Under the pieces are notes generated by a model that was given only the letters and a program-made list of their open reading frames with translations, did not search any database and was not told the DNA's origin. DNA of 64,000 bases from positions 1 to 64,000 of the forward strand of contig CAZNPA010000002.1 in NCBI GenBank assembly GCA_964575095.1. Reading direction: 5' to 3'. The translations under genes and the position numbers were made by a program. The stretch comes from CAZNPA01 sp964575095. Its GTDB lineage: Bacteria; Pseudomonadota; Alphaproteobacteria; Rickettsiales; SXRF01. Shown one piece after another: positions 7,642 to 15,475 of the stretch (positions within the stretch are counted from its first letter, which is position 1; the number at the start of each line of letters is the position of its first letter).

Positions 7642-8652
7642 TTATCTTATCTGCGTCATTTGCATCAGACGTCGTGAGCTGGCGGCAATAACTGGAATAT
7701 CAGTCGTTTTACAAGATAATTCTGCGGAAATGAGTAGCTTTAGAGCCCGTATAATCTGTTCCAAACCCCAGTTGCGAGCGTGCCTAGTGATCAACGGCAC
7801 ATGCTTATAGAACACTTTCGGCTTTAAATTGGCAATCACCGTTTCGATGTCGTAGCCAGCGGTTGCCTGCGATTTAATGAAATAAAGCCGGTTAAAATAG
7901 CGCGTGAGCGCCCTAAGATAAGCGATCGGCGCCGTGCCCTCACGCAGGTGCACGGTCAGCATTGCGTCGAGTGTGCTGATGTTCTTATCAGCGGCGGCCA
8001 TGACGATATCGTCCAGCTGCGTGTCACGGCTATAGTCAACCAACGCCCCCGCTTCTTCCAGTGACAGCGCATTGCCCCGGCCGGTGTAGGTTACGATTTT
8101 TTCCAGCTCCGAGCGCGTGACCTCGCGGTCGTTGCCTAGCGAAGCGCAAAGATAATCGACCACATCGCGCCCGGCGGTAATTCTTTCTTCTGAGAAGCAC
8201 CTGTTTATAATGGCTTGTATATCCCTCGCTTCATCGCGGTAACACGCTATAGCCGCCGCTTGCGGAGCTTTTTCAAACCAATCGCGCAATGGCGACCGCG
8301 TCGATAATTCGCCGGCAGTGACCAGTAAAAACACATTTTCATGGAGGGCATGAGCCGCATCCCTTATGATCGCCGTCAGCTTATCGCCGGCGCCCACTAC
8401 CATCACCAGCCGTTTTGCCGATAGGAAACCCATGGCCGATAGTTCGTCGGAAAGTCGCGCCGTATCGTCGAGCAATACCGCTTCCGGCATTTCGACGAAA
8501 GCAAACGGGTCGTCGGCGCTAAGCACAGCCGTTTTCATACGTCGCGCTCGCTCGCGCACCAGCCCGCTATCCGGTCCATAGAGCAATGCTGCCTGTGCAC
8601 GCTTATCCGGAGCCAGCAAAAACGCTTCCGCGTCTCTTGGTAGAATTTTCAT
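7642..8652 (-). CDS. holA: DNA polymerase III subunit delta
   Basis: HolA is the wrench subunit of the clamp loader that opens the beta clamp. The 336-residue protein shows the family layout: an N-terminal degenerate AAA+ domain beginning MKILPRDAEAFLLAPDKRAQAALLYGP, the segment FLSAKRLVMV, and a C-terminal helical collar domain with YLRALTRYFNRLY. It lies 1 bp after lptE in the leuS-lptE-holA order that is usual in alphaproteobacteria. The protein ends before an AT-rich region shared with the HTH gene. Confidence 0.92.
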   Translation of the reverse strand: MKILPRDAEAFLLAPDKRAQAALLYGPDSGLVRERARRMKTAVLSADDPFAFVEMPEAVLLDDTARLSDELSAMGFLSAKRLVMVVGAGDKLTAIIRDAAHALHENVFLLVTAGELSTRSPLRDWFEKAPQAAAIACYRDEARDIQAIINRCFSEERITAGRDVVDYLCASLGNDREVTRSELEKIVTYTGRGNALSLEEAGALVDYSRDTQLDDIVMAAADKNISTLDAMLTVHLREGTAPIAYLRALTRYFNRLYFIKSQATAGYDIETVIANLKPKVFYKHVPLITRHARNWGLEQIIRALKLLISAELSCKTTDIPVIAASSRRLMQMTQIR

Positions 8653-8653
8653 G

Positions 8654-9244
8654 CTAATGCGCCGGCGGGATAATTAAATCTTTGACGGTAGTCGCTGTAG
8701 GCGGGGGCAGCGGCTTCATCACGGCAGGATTTCCGTCGTTTTCCGTAAGATACGCCGCCAGGCGCTGGCGATAGACTTCGGCAAGCTCGGCAACCCCGCG
8801 CTTGACGGCATCCTCTTTGGAAACATAAGTGGAAAAATATTGATTTACCAGGTTATTATAGCTGCCGACCTGATGCAGCGTATCCGAAGCCATCTGTTTT
8901 CCGTCCGATATCCGGACCAGCGTGTAGGTTGACCCCAAATCGACGTTATAGCGCGATACCGTACCGTCGCGGGCGGTACCGATGGCGGTCTCGCTGTAAG
9001 TAAGCGTCGTATCCAAGCGGTATACCGGATTGTTCTGCCCGCCACCCGGGTTGAATTTATCTTCAAGGCTGATACGAAGCATTTGCCCCATGCGCGGGTC
9101 GGCGGAAACGACGGGTGCGATTTTAACCCCGATGGTGGATGCGCCGCTCTTCCCATTCTGATGTGTGCCGTAAAGTGGCTGAAACCCGCAGGCCACAAGC
9201 GTTAGCGGCAGCATGACAAGGAGCAGGCTATTTAACCACGACAT
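8654..9244 (-). CDS. lptE: LPS-assembly lipoprotein LptE
   Basis: LptE plugs the LptD barrel that delivers lipopolysaccharide to the outer leaflet. The 196-residue product has a short hydrophobic signal and lipobox LVAC with Cys19, followed by GFQPLYG, the hallmark of LptE. I start at ATG 9244, which gives a normal lipoprotein signal and overlaps the leuS 3' end by 17 bp; an ATG at 9265 is possible. Gene order leuS-lptE-holA supports the call. Its presence implies an LPS-bearing outer membrane. Confidence 0.9.
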   Translation of the reverse strand: MSWLNSLLLVMLPLTLVACGFQPLYGTHQNGKSGASTIGVKIAPVVSADPRMGQMLRISLEDKFNPGGGQNNPVYRLDTTLTYSETAIGTARDGTVSRYNVDLGSTYTLVRISDGKQMASDTLHQVGSYNNLVNQYFSTYVSKEDAVKRGVAELAEVYRQRLAAYLTENDGNPAVMKPLPPPTATTVKDLIIPPAH

Positions 9245-11756
9245 TGAAAATCCGGCCCGGAACATAGATTTTTTTCACGATCTGTTTGTCCGAAAGCATA
9301 GCCTTTATTTGTTCGAGCTCCAGCACTTTTTGCTCGGCGATTTCCTGGGTGGCGTCTTTGGGGAGCTGCACCGTCGCTTTCATTTTGCCGTTGACCTGGA
9401 TGGCGACCGTCACTTCGTTGTCGACCACAAACGCCGGATCGGCTTTCGGCCACGGCTGCCTTGCCAATAATTCTTTATGACCCAGCTGTCCCCATAGCTC
9501 TTCCGCCAAATGCGGCATGAAGGGATTGAGTAGCTGCACAGCCGCTTCCAGCGCTTCTGTTAGAATATTTTTTTCGCCTTTATAGGATTCGGCGAGATTG
9601 GTGAGCTCGCGGATACGGGCGATGGCCTTATTGAAATGAAAGCGCTCGATATCGGCCGTGACCGCGGCGATGGTTTTATGGGTGGCTTTGCGTAAAGCCA
9701 TCCCATCTTCCTTGTTTGGGCCGCCAGCGTCATTGCTTTCCAAAACCAGCTTCCACAGTCGGTTGATGTAGCGCCAGGCGCCCTCGATGCCGGCGTCGGT
9801 CCATTCGAGATCGCGTTCGGGCGGTGAGTCGGAAAGCATGAAAAGCCGCGCCGCATCGGCGCCGTAGGTCTCGATAATATGGCGCGGATCGACGGTATTT
9901 TTCTTCGATTTGCTCATTTTTTCGACACGGCCGAGGGTGACGGGTTGTTTCGATTTTATCCCAATAGCTTTGCCACCCGCGTCGCGCATCACTTCATCCG
10001 GTGACAGCCACTTACCGTCCGCGTCCTTATAGGTCTCATGGCAGATCATGCCCTGCGTTTCAAGGCGCGTGAACGGCTCTTCCGGCACGCTAAAGCCGCA
10101 TTTCTTGAGGGCGCGGCAGAAGAAGCGCGAATAGAGCAGATGCAACACCGCATGCTCGATGCCGCCGATATAGCAATCGACCGGCAGCCACTTGGCCAGC
10201 GCCTTGGGCTCCATGGGATCGGGCGAGGGCAGGGTGGCGTAGCGGGCGAAATACCAGGAGGATTCGAAGAAGGTGTCGAACGTATCGGTCTCGCGCTCAG
10301 CTGGCTTGCCGCAGGTGGGGCAGGGGACGTGTTTCCACGTCGGATGATGCGACAGCGGATTGCCGGGCTTATCGAAGGCGACGTCGCGCGGAAGCGTGAC
10401 CGGCAAATCTTTTTCCGGAACCGGTACCGCGCCGCAATCCTTGCAATGGATGATCGGGATCGGGCAGCCCCAATAGCGCTGGCGCGAAACGCCCCAGTCG
10501 CGCAGGCGGTAATTGATCTGCGCCTTGCCGATATTCCGCTTCTCCAGCTCGCCGATGATTTTTTTCTTGGCATCCTCGACGGAGAGGCTGTTTAAGAAAT
10601 CGGAATTAATCAAAACACCTTCGCCGGGGTAAGACTCGGTCAAAGGCGTGGAGATCGGCTCTTTGCCTTGCACTACCGGCAAAATCGGCAGCTTGTATTT
10701 GGTCGCGAATTCAAAGTCGCGCTGGTCGTGCGCCGGGCAGCCGAAAATAGCGCCGGTGCCGTAATCCATCAGCACGAAGTTGGCGACATAGAGCGGCACT
10801 TCGCGCTTATCGAAAGGATGGACGATGGTAAGGCCGGTATCGAAGCCTTTCTTTTCGGCCTTTTCGATGGCTTCCTCGCTGGTGCCCAGTTGATTGCATT
10901 CGGCAATGAAAGCGACCAGTGGCGGTTTACTGGCGGCGAGTTGCTGTGCCAGCGGGTGATTGGGGGAGATAGCGCAAAACGACATGCCAAAGAGCGTATC
11001 CGGACGCGTGGTGTAGATTTCGAGCTTCTCTTTCTGCCCGTTGATTTCCAATTGCAGGATGGCGCCATAGGATTTCCCGATCCAGCGGTCTTGCATGATG
11101 CGGACTTTCTCCGGCCAGGCCGTCAAAGAAGGCAGGGCGGAAAGCAGCTCTTCGGTGAAATCGGAGATTTTAAGGAACCACTGCGACAGTTTTTTACGCT
11201 CGACCGGCGCTCCGGACCGCCAGCCGCGGCCCTCGATGACCTGCTCGTTGGCCAGCACCGTGTGGTCGACCGGATCCCAGTTGACATAGGCCTCCTTGCG
11301 ATACGCCAGACCGTGCTCGATGAATTTCAGGAAAAAAAGCTGCTCGTGCTTGTAGTATTCCGGCAAGCACGTCGTCACTTCGCGCGACCAATCGTAGGAA
11401 AGCCCGATGCATTTAAGCTGCTCGCGCATGGTGGCGATGTTGCTCATCGTCCAATCGGCGGGATTTAAACCGCGTTCGATGGCGGCATTTTCGGCAGGAA
11501 GCCCAAAGGCGTCCCAACCCATGGGATGTAAAATATTATAGCCTTGCATGACCTTCGTGCGCGCCACGACGTCGCCCAGCGTGTAGTTCCTGACGTGCCC
11601 CATATGGATGTTGCCTGAAGGGTAGGGGAACATCTCCAGCACGTAATATTTGGGGCGATTTTGCTCGATTTTGGCCTCAAAAACAGCGGATTCCTGCCAT
11701 TTTTTCTGCCACTTGGCCTCGGTTTCGCGGAAATTATAGCGGGGGATGTCGGTCAT
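9228..11756 (-). CDS. leuS: Leucyl-tRNA synthetase
   Basis: LeuS charges tRNA-Leu. The product is 842 residues, normal for bacteria, with HIGH-class motif HMGH (51-54), the CP1 editing domain in the middle, KMSKS at about 613-617 and a C-terminal anticodon domain. A longer frame begins at 11798, but its first residues (MDPGLRRDD) are a translated palindromic repeat, so MTDIPRYNFRETEAKWQ at 11756 is the real start. The repeat supplies a CGGGAT sequence about 7 bases ahead of this ATG that could act as the ribosome-binding site. Confidence 0.96.
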   Translation of the reverse strand: MTDIPRYNFRETEAKWQKKWQESAVFEAKIEQNRPKYYVLEMFPYPSGNIHMGHVRNYTLGDVVARTKVMQGYNILHPMGWDAFGLPAENAAIERGLNPADWTMSNIATMREQLKCIGLSYDWSREVTTCLPEYYKHEQLFFLKFIEHGLAYRKEAYVNWDPVDHTVLANEQVIEGRGWRSGAPVERKKLSQWFLKISDFTEELLSALPSLTAWPEKVRIMQDRWIGKSYGAILQLEINGQKEKLEIYTTRPDTLFGMSFCAISPNHPLAQQLAASKPPLVAFIAECNQLGTSEEAIEKAEKKGFDTGLTIVHPFDKREVPLYVANFVLMDYGTGAIFGCPAHDQRDFEFATKYKLPILPVVQGKEPISTPLTESYPGEGVLINSDFLNSLSVEDAKKKIIGELEKRNIGKAQINYRLRDWGVSRQRYWGCPIPIIHCKDCGAVPVPEKDLPVTLPRDVAFDKPGNPLSHHPTWKHVPCPTCGKPAERETDTFDTFFESSWYFARYATLPSPDPMEPKALAKWLPVDCYIGGIEHAVLHLLYSRFFCRALKKCGFSVPEEPFTRLETQGMICHETYKDADGKWLSPDEVMRDAGGKAIGIKSKQPVTLGRVEKMSKSKKNTVDPRHIIETYGADAARLFMLSDSPPERDLEWTDAGIEGAWRYINRLWKLVLESNDAGGPNKEDGMALRKATHKTIAAVTADIERFHFNKAIARIRELTNLAESYKGEKNILTEALEAAVQLLNPFMPHLAEELWGQLGHKELLARQPWPKADPAFVVDNEVTVAIQVNGKMKATVQLPKDATQEIAEQKVLELEQIKAMLSDKQIVKKIYVPGRIFNVVVK

Positions 11757-11759
11757 ATT

Positions 11760-11787
11760 GTCATCCCGGCGAAGGCCGGGATCCATG
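11760..11787. repeat. REP-like palindrome, left copy of an inverted pair (class 1)
   Basis: The element reads GTCATCCCGGC-GAAG-GCCGGGATCC, a hairpin with CCCGGC/GCCGGG arms. It is in head-to-head orientation with a second copy at 11871-11897, about 83 bp away. It begins three bases upstream of the leuS start codon. In many proteobacteria this sequence type generates the spurious peptides DPGLRRDD and IPAFAGMT. Confidence 0.85.
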
Positions 11788-11870
11788 TCATACCACAAAA
11801 GCGGTATTCAAGATAAGTACGGTGTTGCAACATTCTAACAAATCTGTCTTTCAATCCTTACGGCTTGGTC

Positions 11871-11897
11871 TGGATCCCAGCCTTCGCCGGGATGACA
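11871..11897. repeat. REP-like palindrome, right copy of an inverted pair (class 1)
   Basis: TGGATCCCAGCCTTCGCCGGGATGACA is the reverse complement of the 11760 copy with one change. The pair brackets an 83-bp AT-rich spacer between leuS and the DUF3576 gene, the arrangement expected of a REP doublet. Confidence 0.85.
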
Positions 11898-11933
11898 TTT
11901 TCTAAGCTCGCAAGCGCTTGCTAAGAAAATACG

Positions 11934-12458
11934 TCACTTCCCCGATTGCTTCACCCGAAGCTGCCGCGCCCGCGTCAGGATTGTGTCTTCCAGCGAGCGC
12001 GCCAATGTGTCGTCTACTTTCTGGTCTCGCCAAATGCCGCCGGCTGATTTTTGTTTGAAGACGGTGAGCTTAACGCCGTCGGCGCGAAGCGTTTTATCCA
12101 GGATCAGCGCATTGACTTTGAACCGCTCGCCGGGGGTTTTCGGGTCTTCGTACCAGTCGGTGATGATGACGCCGCCGAACGGATCGGCCGAAGCCAGCGG
12201 CATGAACGATAAGGTATCGAGTGTTGCGCGCCACAGGAACGAATTGACGCCGAGCGGATTATTGCCGCCGGCCGCCTTGTCTTCCGCCGCCCCGCCGGCC
12301 GAAAACAATCCGCCTTCGCCGGTCAGTTTTCCGTTGCTTTCTATGCGCCGGTCGTGGGCGTCTTTAGGTTTGTTGTCGTTGTCGACGCGCTCGGATTTGA
12401 TGCCGGAGCAGGCGGAGAGGAGTGGAATAATGGCCAGTAATAGAAAAGATTTGCGCAT
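11934..12458 (-). CDS. DUF3576 family outer-membrane lipoprotein
   Basis: The 174-residue protein has a lipoprotein signal with LLSAC (Cys17) and the conserved block NSFLWRATLDTLSFMPLASADPFGGVIITDWY that defines DUF3576 (the quoted stretch is family-typical in its central part). It is restricted largely to alphaproteobacteria and often sits next to leuS/lptE. Cell-envelope location is clear from the signal; function is unknown. A REP-like palindrome sits 16 bp upstream of the start. Confidence 0.88.
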   Translation of the reverse strand: MRKSFLLLAIIPLLSACSGIKSERVDNDNKPKDAHDRRIESNGKLTGEGGLFSAGGAAEDKAAGGNNPLGVNSFLWRATLDTLSFMPLASADPFGGVIITDWYEDPKTPGERFKVNALILDKTLRADGVKLTVFKQKSAGGIWRDQKVDDTLARSLEDTILTRARQLRVKQSGK

Positions 12459-12473
12459 GACCTACCTGTTTCA

Positions 12474-12503
12474 TTGTCATCCCCGCCTGCGCGGGAATGA
12501 CAA
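12474..12503. repeat. REP-like palindrome (class 1, solitary)
   Basis: This is a 30-bp palindrome with arms TTGTCATCCCCGC and GCGGGAATGACAA around CTGC. It lies between the DUF3576 gene and the porin terminator and is related to the 11.8 kb and 15.2 kb copies. Confidence 0.8.
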
Positions 12504-12518
12504 GTACACTACACAAAG

Positions 12519-12548
12519 AAAAAGGGCGGTGCAAGCACCGCCCTTTAA
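12519..12548 (-). terminator. Rho-independent terminator of the porin gene
   Basis: A perfect 12-bp stem, AAAGGGCGGTGC / GCACCGCCCTTT, at 12521-12546 is followed on the minus strand by TTCTTTG, 21 bp past the porin stop. The stem itself ends in a U-rich run on the minus-strand transcript. Confidence 0.85.
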
Positions 12549-12567
12549 CATTCAAGTAGTGGTTAGA

Positions 12568-13740
12568 TTAGAACGACAGGCGAGTACCGATGATACCAAC
12601 GGTGCCTTCGTTATCGTTCGTGGTACCGGTACCGGTACCATCCATGTCGATCAAGCTGACTTCAACATACGGGGTAAGGCCGGGAGCCAGTTTGTAATCG
12701 GCGCCCAGAGAGAGGTTGTCGAAGTCATCGCTACCACCGGCAGCAACTTCAACCGAGCTCTTCATCCAGGTGGCGCTGACGCCCCACGGACCCTGCTCGT
12801 AAGCAAGACCAGCGGTCCAGTAGTCGGTGTCATCATGCGACGTGCTGGCAGTCTGCAAGCTGTCACCGATGTTACCGTAAGAACCGGCAACGCTCCAACC
12901 CATGTAGGAGAGTCTGCCACCGGCGTTCCAGGTGCGGAGGTCGTTGGTGCCAGCGGCATCGGCGCTGCCACGTTCAGCGGTGACGGCGAGATCGACGCCG
13001 ACGTTGCTGAACTTACCCGCGTAGCTCACGCCACCGGTCCAGAGATTGCTGACGCCAGAGGTGTCACCGGGGGTGATGTGCTGGCCACGGTCGGTAGCAT
13101 TGACCATGTAGCTGATACCGGCTTGGAAACCGCTGAACTTCGGCGTGTAGTAGGTTATCTTGTTCAGGTTTTCCTGAGTGTGGTTACCCAACGAGGTGCC
13201 GAATGCGGTACCGTATTGGAGATCGAGGGTCGGGCGAGCCCAGAAACCACGGGTCGGACCACCGGTCGGGATGTTGGTGAAATAGCGCCAGTCACCGTCG
13301 ATACCACCCGTAGCGCGGGCGATGTTCGAGGCGTCCATTTTCATGGTCTGCTGAGCGCCGAGATCGGAGCCGCCTTCAACGCGTCCCCAGGTGCCGTCAA
13401 CATAGATGAAGGTACGGCTGGAATCGAAGCCGTTGCCGTTATTGTTGAGGCCGTTTACTTGCGTCGCGACGCCGTTGTTGCCACGGGTGTCAGCGTTCAT
13501 GTCCACGCCGCCGCCGTAGCCGAGACCGGCATCCGACTTGCCATCAACACGGAGTTTGATGGTGGTTTTGCTTAAGAAAGCGTGGCTGTGCTGGTTTTGA
13601 TCCAGATCATCCGAGTGCCAGCCCATTTGGAAGTCAGCGTCGCCGCCAACCGTTACTTTCGGGGTCTCAGCGAAAGCAGCACCGGCCAAGAGGCTGGCTG
13701 CGCCGATGAGAGTGGTCGTACCGAGAAGAATTTTTTTCAT
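12568..13740 (-). CDS. Outer-membrane porin (general diffusion type)
   Basis: The 390-residue product has a classical Sec signal peptide (MKKILLGTTTLIGAASLL.., cleavage after AFA24), many alternating beta-strand segments with a DADFQMGWHSDD-type start, and a C-terminal phenylalanine (RLSF), the BAM recognition signature. It resembles the 16-stranded alphaproteobacterial porin family. It stands alone with its own strong terminator, and codon use is strongly biased (few codons per amino acid), both signs of high expression. AAAGGG lies 10 bases before the start. Substrate selectivity cannot be told from the sequence. Confidence 0.9.
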   Translation of the reverse strand: MKKILLGTTTLIGAASLLAGAAFAETPKVTVGGDADFQMGWHSDDLDQNQHSHAFLSKTTIKLRVDGKSDAGLGYGGGVDMNADTRGNNGVATQVNGLNNNGNGFDSSRTFIYVDGTWGRVEGGSDLGAQQTMKMDASNIARATGGIDGDWRYFTNIPTGGPTRGFWARPTLDLQYGTAFGTSLGNHTQENLNKITYYTPKFSGFQAGISYMVNATDRGQHITPGDTSGVSNLWTGGVSYAGKFSNVGVDLAVTAERGSADAAGTNDLRTWNAGGRLSYMGWSVAGSYGNIGDSLQTASTSHDDTDYWTAGLAYEQGPWGVSATWMKSSVEVAAGGSDDFDNLSLGADYKLAPGLTPYVEVSLIDMDGTGTGTTNDNEGTVGIIGTRLSF

Positions 13741-13975
13741 AGTATTTATTCCCTTTAGAGTTAAAGATAGTAGTTAATATTACTCTTAGGACGCACAAGG
13801 CCGAAATGACCCTGTGCATTCACCTGGCGACATTTATTGAACAAAGCCCCCGCCCATGCAAGCCGTAATGCCTACAATGTGTATAAAATGCCAGCTTTTC
13901 ACCCTTTCTGTTGCAAATGGGCAACAAAACAGCCTCTCAAAGTCGTTTTTTTTAAGCCTTTTTTAATAGACTCAC

Positions 13976-13981
13976 TATAAT
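13976..13981 (+). promoter_or_regulatory. -10 box of yggS, probably giving a leaderless transcript
   Basis: A perfect TATAAT ends nine bases before the yggS ATG (13991), and no Shine-Dalgarno sequence is present, so transcription probably starts within two or three bases of the ATG. No good -35 box is visible. The rest of the 250-bp gap (13741-13990) contains the porin promoter region and no gene. Confidence 0.5.
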
Positions 13982-13990
13982 AACGCCCTC

Positions 13991-14647
13991 ATGCCACTTA
14001 AACCCGCCATAGACGCCCTTATAAGCGATATTTCCATTGTAAAACAACGGAGTAATATATCCACTGCGCCGGTGGTGCTGATGGGCGTCACCAAGGGCCA
14101 GCCTATAGAAAAGATAGAAGAGGCCATTTCCGCTGGGCTGATACTGTTCGGCGAGAACCGCGTCCAGGAGGCGGCGGAGAAATGGCCGTCCCTTCACGCC
14201 AAATACCCCAAGATCAAATTACACCTTATAGGGCCGTTGCAGACCAATAAGGTGAAAGAGGCCATGGAATTGTTTGATGCCATAGAGACTATAGATAGGC
14301 CGAAATTGGTAGAAGCCATTGCCAAACATCAGTCACCTGATATGCGCTGCCAAAAATTCTTTGTTCAGGTCAATACGGGGAAAGAATCGCAAAAGGCCGG
14401 GGTATTTCCTGAGCAGGTCGATGAATTGATTGCTCTCTGCCGAACATTGCAATTGCCGATAGCGGGGTTGATGTGCGTGCCGCCCGTGGATCAACCGCCG
14501 GCGCCCCACTTTGCGTTGCTTCACGAAATCGCCAAACGCCACGGTCTTACCGAGCTTAGCATGGGCATGAGCGGAGATTGGCAAACGGCGATACGGATGG
14601 GTTCGACGTGCGTCAGGATTGGGACGGCGCTGTTCGGAAGTCGGTAA
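13991..14647 (+). CDS. yggS: YggS family pyridoxal phosphate homeostasis protein
   Basis: YggS/PROSC proteins bind pyridoxal 5'-phosphate without known catalysis and balance B6 vitamers and amino/keto acids. The 218-residue single TIM-barrel protein has the PLP lysine in GVTKGQ (Lys35), FGENRVQEA, HLIGPLQTNK and the C-terminal LSMGMSGDW...VRIGTALFG phosphate-binding block. The ATG follows TATAAT by nine bases with no Shine-Dalgarno sequence. The 3' end runs into a heptamer-repeat hairpin that begins over the stop codon. Confidence 0.94.
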   Translation: MPLKPAIDALISDISIVKQRSNISTAPVVLMGVTKGQPIEKIEEAISAGLILFGENRVQEAAEKWPSLHAKYPKIKLHLIGPLQTNKVKEAMELFDAIETIDRPKLVEAIAKHQSPDMRCQKFFVQVNTGKESQKAGVFPEQVDELIALCRTLQLPIAGLMCVPPVDQPPAPHFALLHEIAKRHGLTELSMGMSGDWQTAIRMGSTCVRIGTALFGSR

Positions 14648-14732
14648 CTGGAAAAGGGGGTAATTGGTAACGGGAAAGAAAATATGCAGAAATTCTAGTT
14701 ACCATCTTTTCCAATTACCAATTACCCCAATT
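14643..14732. repeat. Heptamer-repeat inverted pair A
   Basis: The left arm (14643-14678) contains GGTAATTGGTAACGG and the right arm (14697-14731) contains CCAATTACCAATTACCCC, its complement. The arms carry GGTAATT-type 7-mers and surround GAAAGAAAATATGCAG. A transcript would fold into a long hairpin overlapping the 3' ends of yggS and the convergent small gene. Confidence 0.8.
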
Positions 14733-15096
14733 CCGCCGCCTTCTGATATTGTGCGCTCGCATGTTTGGCCGGTGTCGTCATCGCCGTCAGCATATTGCCG
14801 CTGATGTCGCTCCCCGTTGCGCTTTGTACCACCTCGTTGGCCAGCGCCAAAAGAAACCCGACGGGCCCGCCGAACAACGTGCCGCCCAGAATGCGCGCGC
14901 CGGAGGAAATGGTGTCGCCGGTCATCGCGCGGTAGATGTCGCCCACGACCGGTAATTGCTGTAGGGGATTGATGACGTCGATCAGCGAACCGAAACTCAA
15001 AAAATTATCGTTGATGATATTGGGGGCAGTGACCTGCCGGGCCTCGGGAAGAGACTTTGTGGAAGAAAGGGGATTGATCGTAAGCTCTAAGGCCAT
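14722..15096 (-). CDS. Conserved hypothetical protein (alphaproteobacterial type)
   Basis: The 124-residue protein contains NFLSFGSLIDVINPLQQLPVVGDIYR and a glycine-rich hydrophobic stretch GGTLFGGPVGFLLALANEV. I recall similar small proteins in other alphaproteobacteria but know no function. The hydrophobic segment (about residues 70-90) could enter or contact a membrane. Start at 15096 has AAAGGAG upstream. The 3' end lies inside the heptamer hairpin, and a REP pair lies upstream. Confidence 0.75.
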   Translation of the reverse strand: MALELTINPLSSTKSLPEARQVTAPNIINDNFLSFGSLIDVINPLQQLPVVGDIYRAMTGDTISSGARILGGTLFGGPVGFLLALANEVVQSATGSDISGNMLTAMTTPAKHASAQYQKAAELG

Positions 15097-15138
15097 AGGC
15101 GGCTCCTTTACCAGTAGGAGAGCAAGAGCCGTGCCATT

Positions 15139-15164
15139 TTGTCATTCCCGCGAAAGCGGGAATC
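15139..15164. repeat. REP-like palindrome, left copy (class 1)
   Basis: TTGTCATTCCCGC-GAAA-GCGGGAATC pairs head-to-head with the copy at 15199-15223. The doublet fills the gap between the small hypothetical gene and atpC. Confidence 0.85.
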
Positions 15165-15198
15165 TTATCTTTGACTTGCGTACCGTGTTGATGATTAA

Positions 15199-15223
15199 GA
15201 TCCCCGCCTACGCGGGGATGACA
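15199..15223. repeat. REP-like palindrome, right copy (class 1)
   Basis: GATCCCCGC-CTAC-GCGGGGATGACA is the inverse partner of the 15139 copy. It sits 9 bp beyond the atpC stop codon, so it could act as a 3' mRNA-protecting hairpin for the ATP synthase operon, or mark an insertion that shortened atpC. Confidence 0.85.
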
Positions 15224-15232
15224 GGGAATTAA

Positions 15233-15475
15233 TTAAGCCGCCTCGATTAAGAGCGTAACGCGTTCCGGAGTCACTTCCGCCACGCCGCCTTCGACCGGGA
15301 TGCGCTTTTGCTCGCCACCTTCCAGGTCGATCACGATTTCGCCGGGCCTCAGCGTCGATATCACCGGCGAATGTCCGGGCAGCACGCCGAACTCGCCGTC
15401 GGCTCCCGGCACGGTGACCATGGAAGCATCGCCCGCGAAGAGCACTTTCTCCGGCGTGATGATCTTTAGTTCCAT
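15233..15475 (-). CDS. atpC: ATP synthase F1 epsilon subunit, short form
   Basis: Epsilon links the rotor to the F1 head. The 80-residue protein covers the N-terminal beta-sandwich (LKIITPEKVLFAGDA, VPGADGEFGVLPGHSP, VEGGVAEV) and stops at VTLLIEAA. The usual protein is about 130-140 residues, so the whole C-terminal helical hairpin, which mediates auto-inhibition in other bacteria, is absent. The stop overlaps nothing and a REP palindrome follows after 9 bp. The start overlaps the atpD stop by one base. In alphaproteobacteria inhibition can be done by the zeta subunit, which is not in this window. Confidence 0.92.
   Translation of the reverse strand: MELKIITPEKVLFAGDASMVTVPGADGEFGVLPGHSPVISTLRPGEIVIDLEGGEQKRIPVEGGVAEVTPERVTLLIEAA

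Noticed and set aside
11983..13575. 530-residue plus-strand ORF antisense to the DUF3576 and porin genes
   Set aside because: The minus-strand porin has a signal peptide, beta-barrel pattern, terminal Phe and terminator; the antisense frame is a by-product of its biased codons.
13964..13982. Sequence resembling a phage T7 promoter (TAATAGACTCACTATAA)
   Set aside because: It lacks the C of TAATACGACTCACTATA and there is no phage polymerase; the TATAAT inside it is better explained as a sigma-70 -10 box.
14936..15232. 98-residue plus-strand ORF containing HSRESGN and IPAYAGMT
   Set aside because: These peptides are the signature of translated REP palindromes, not a protein.
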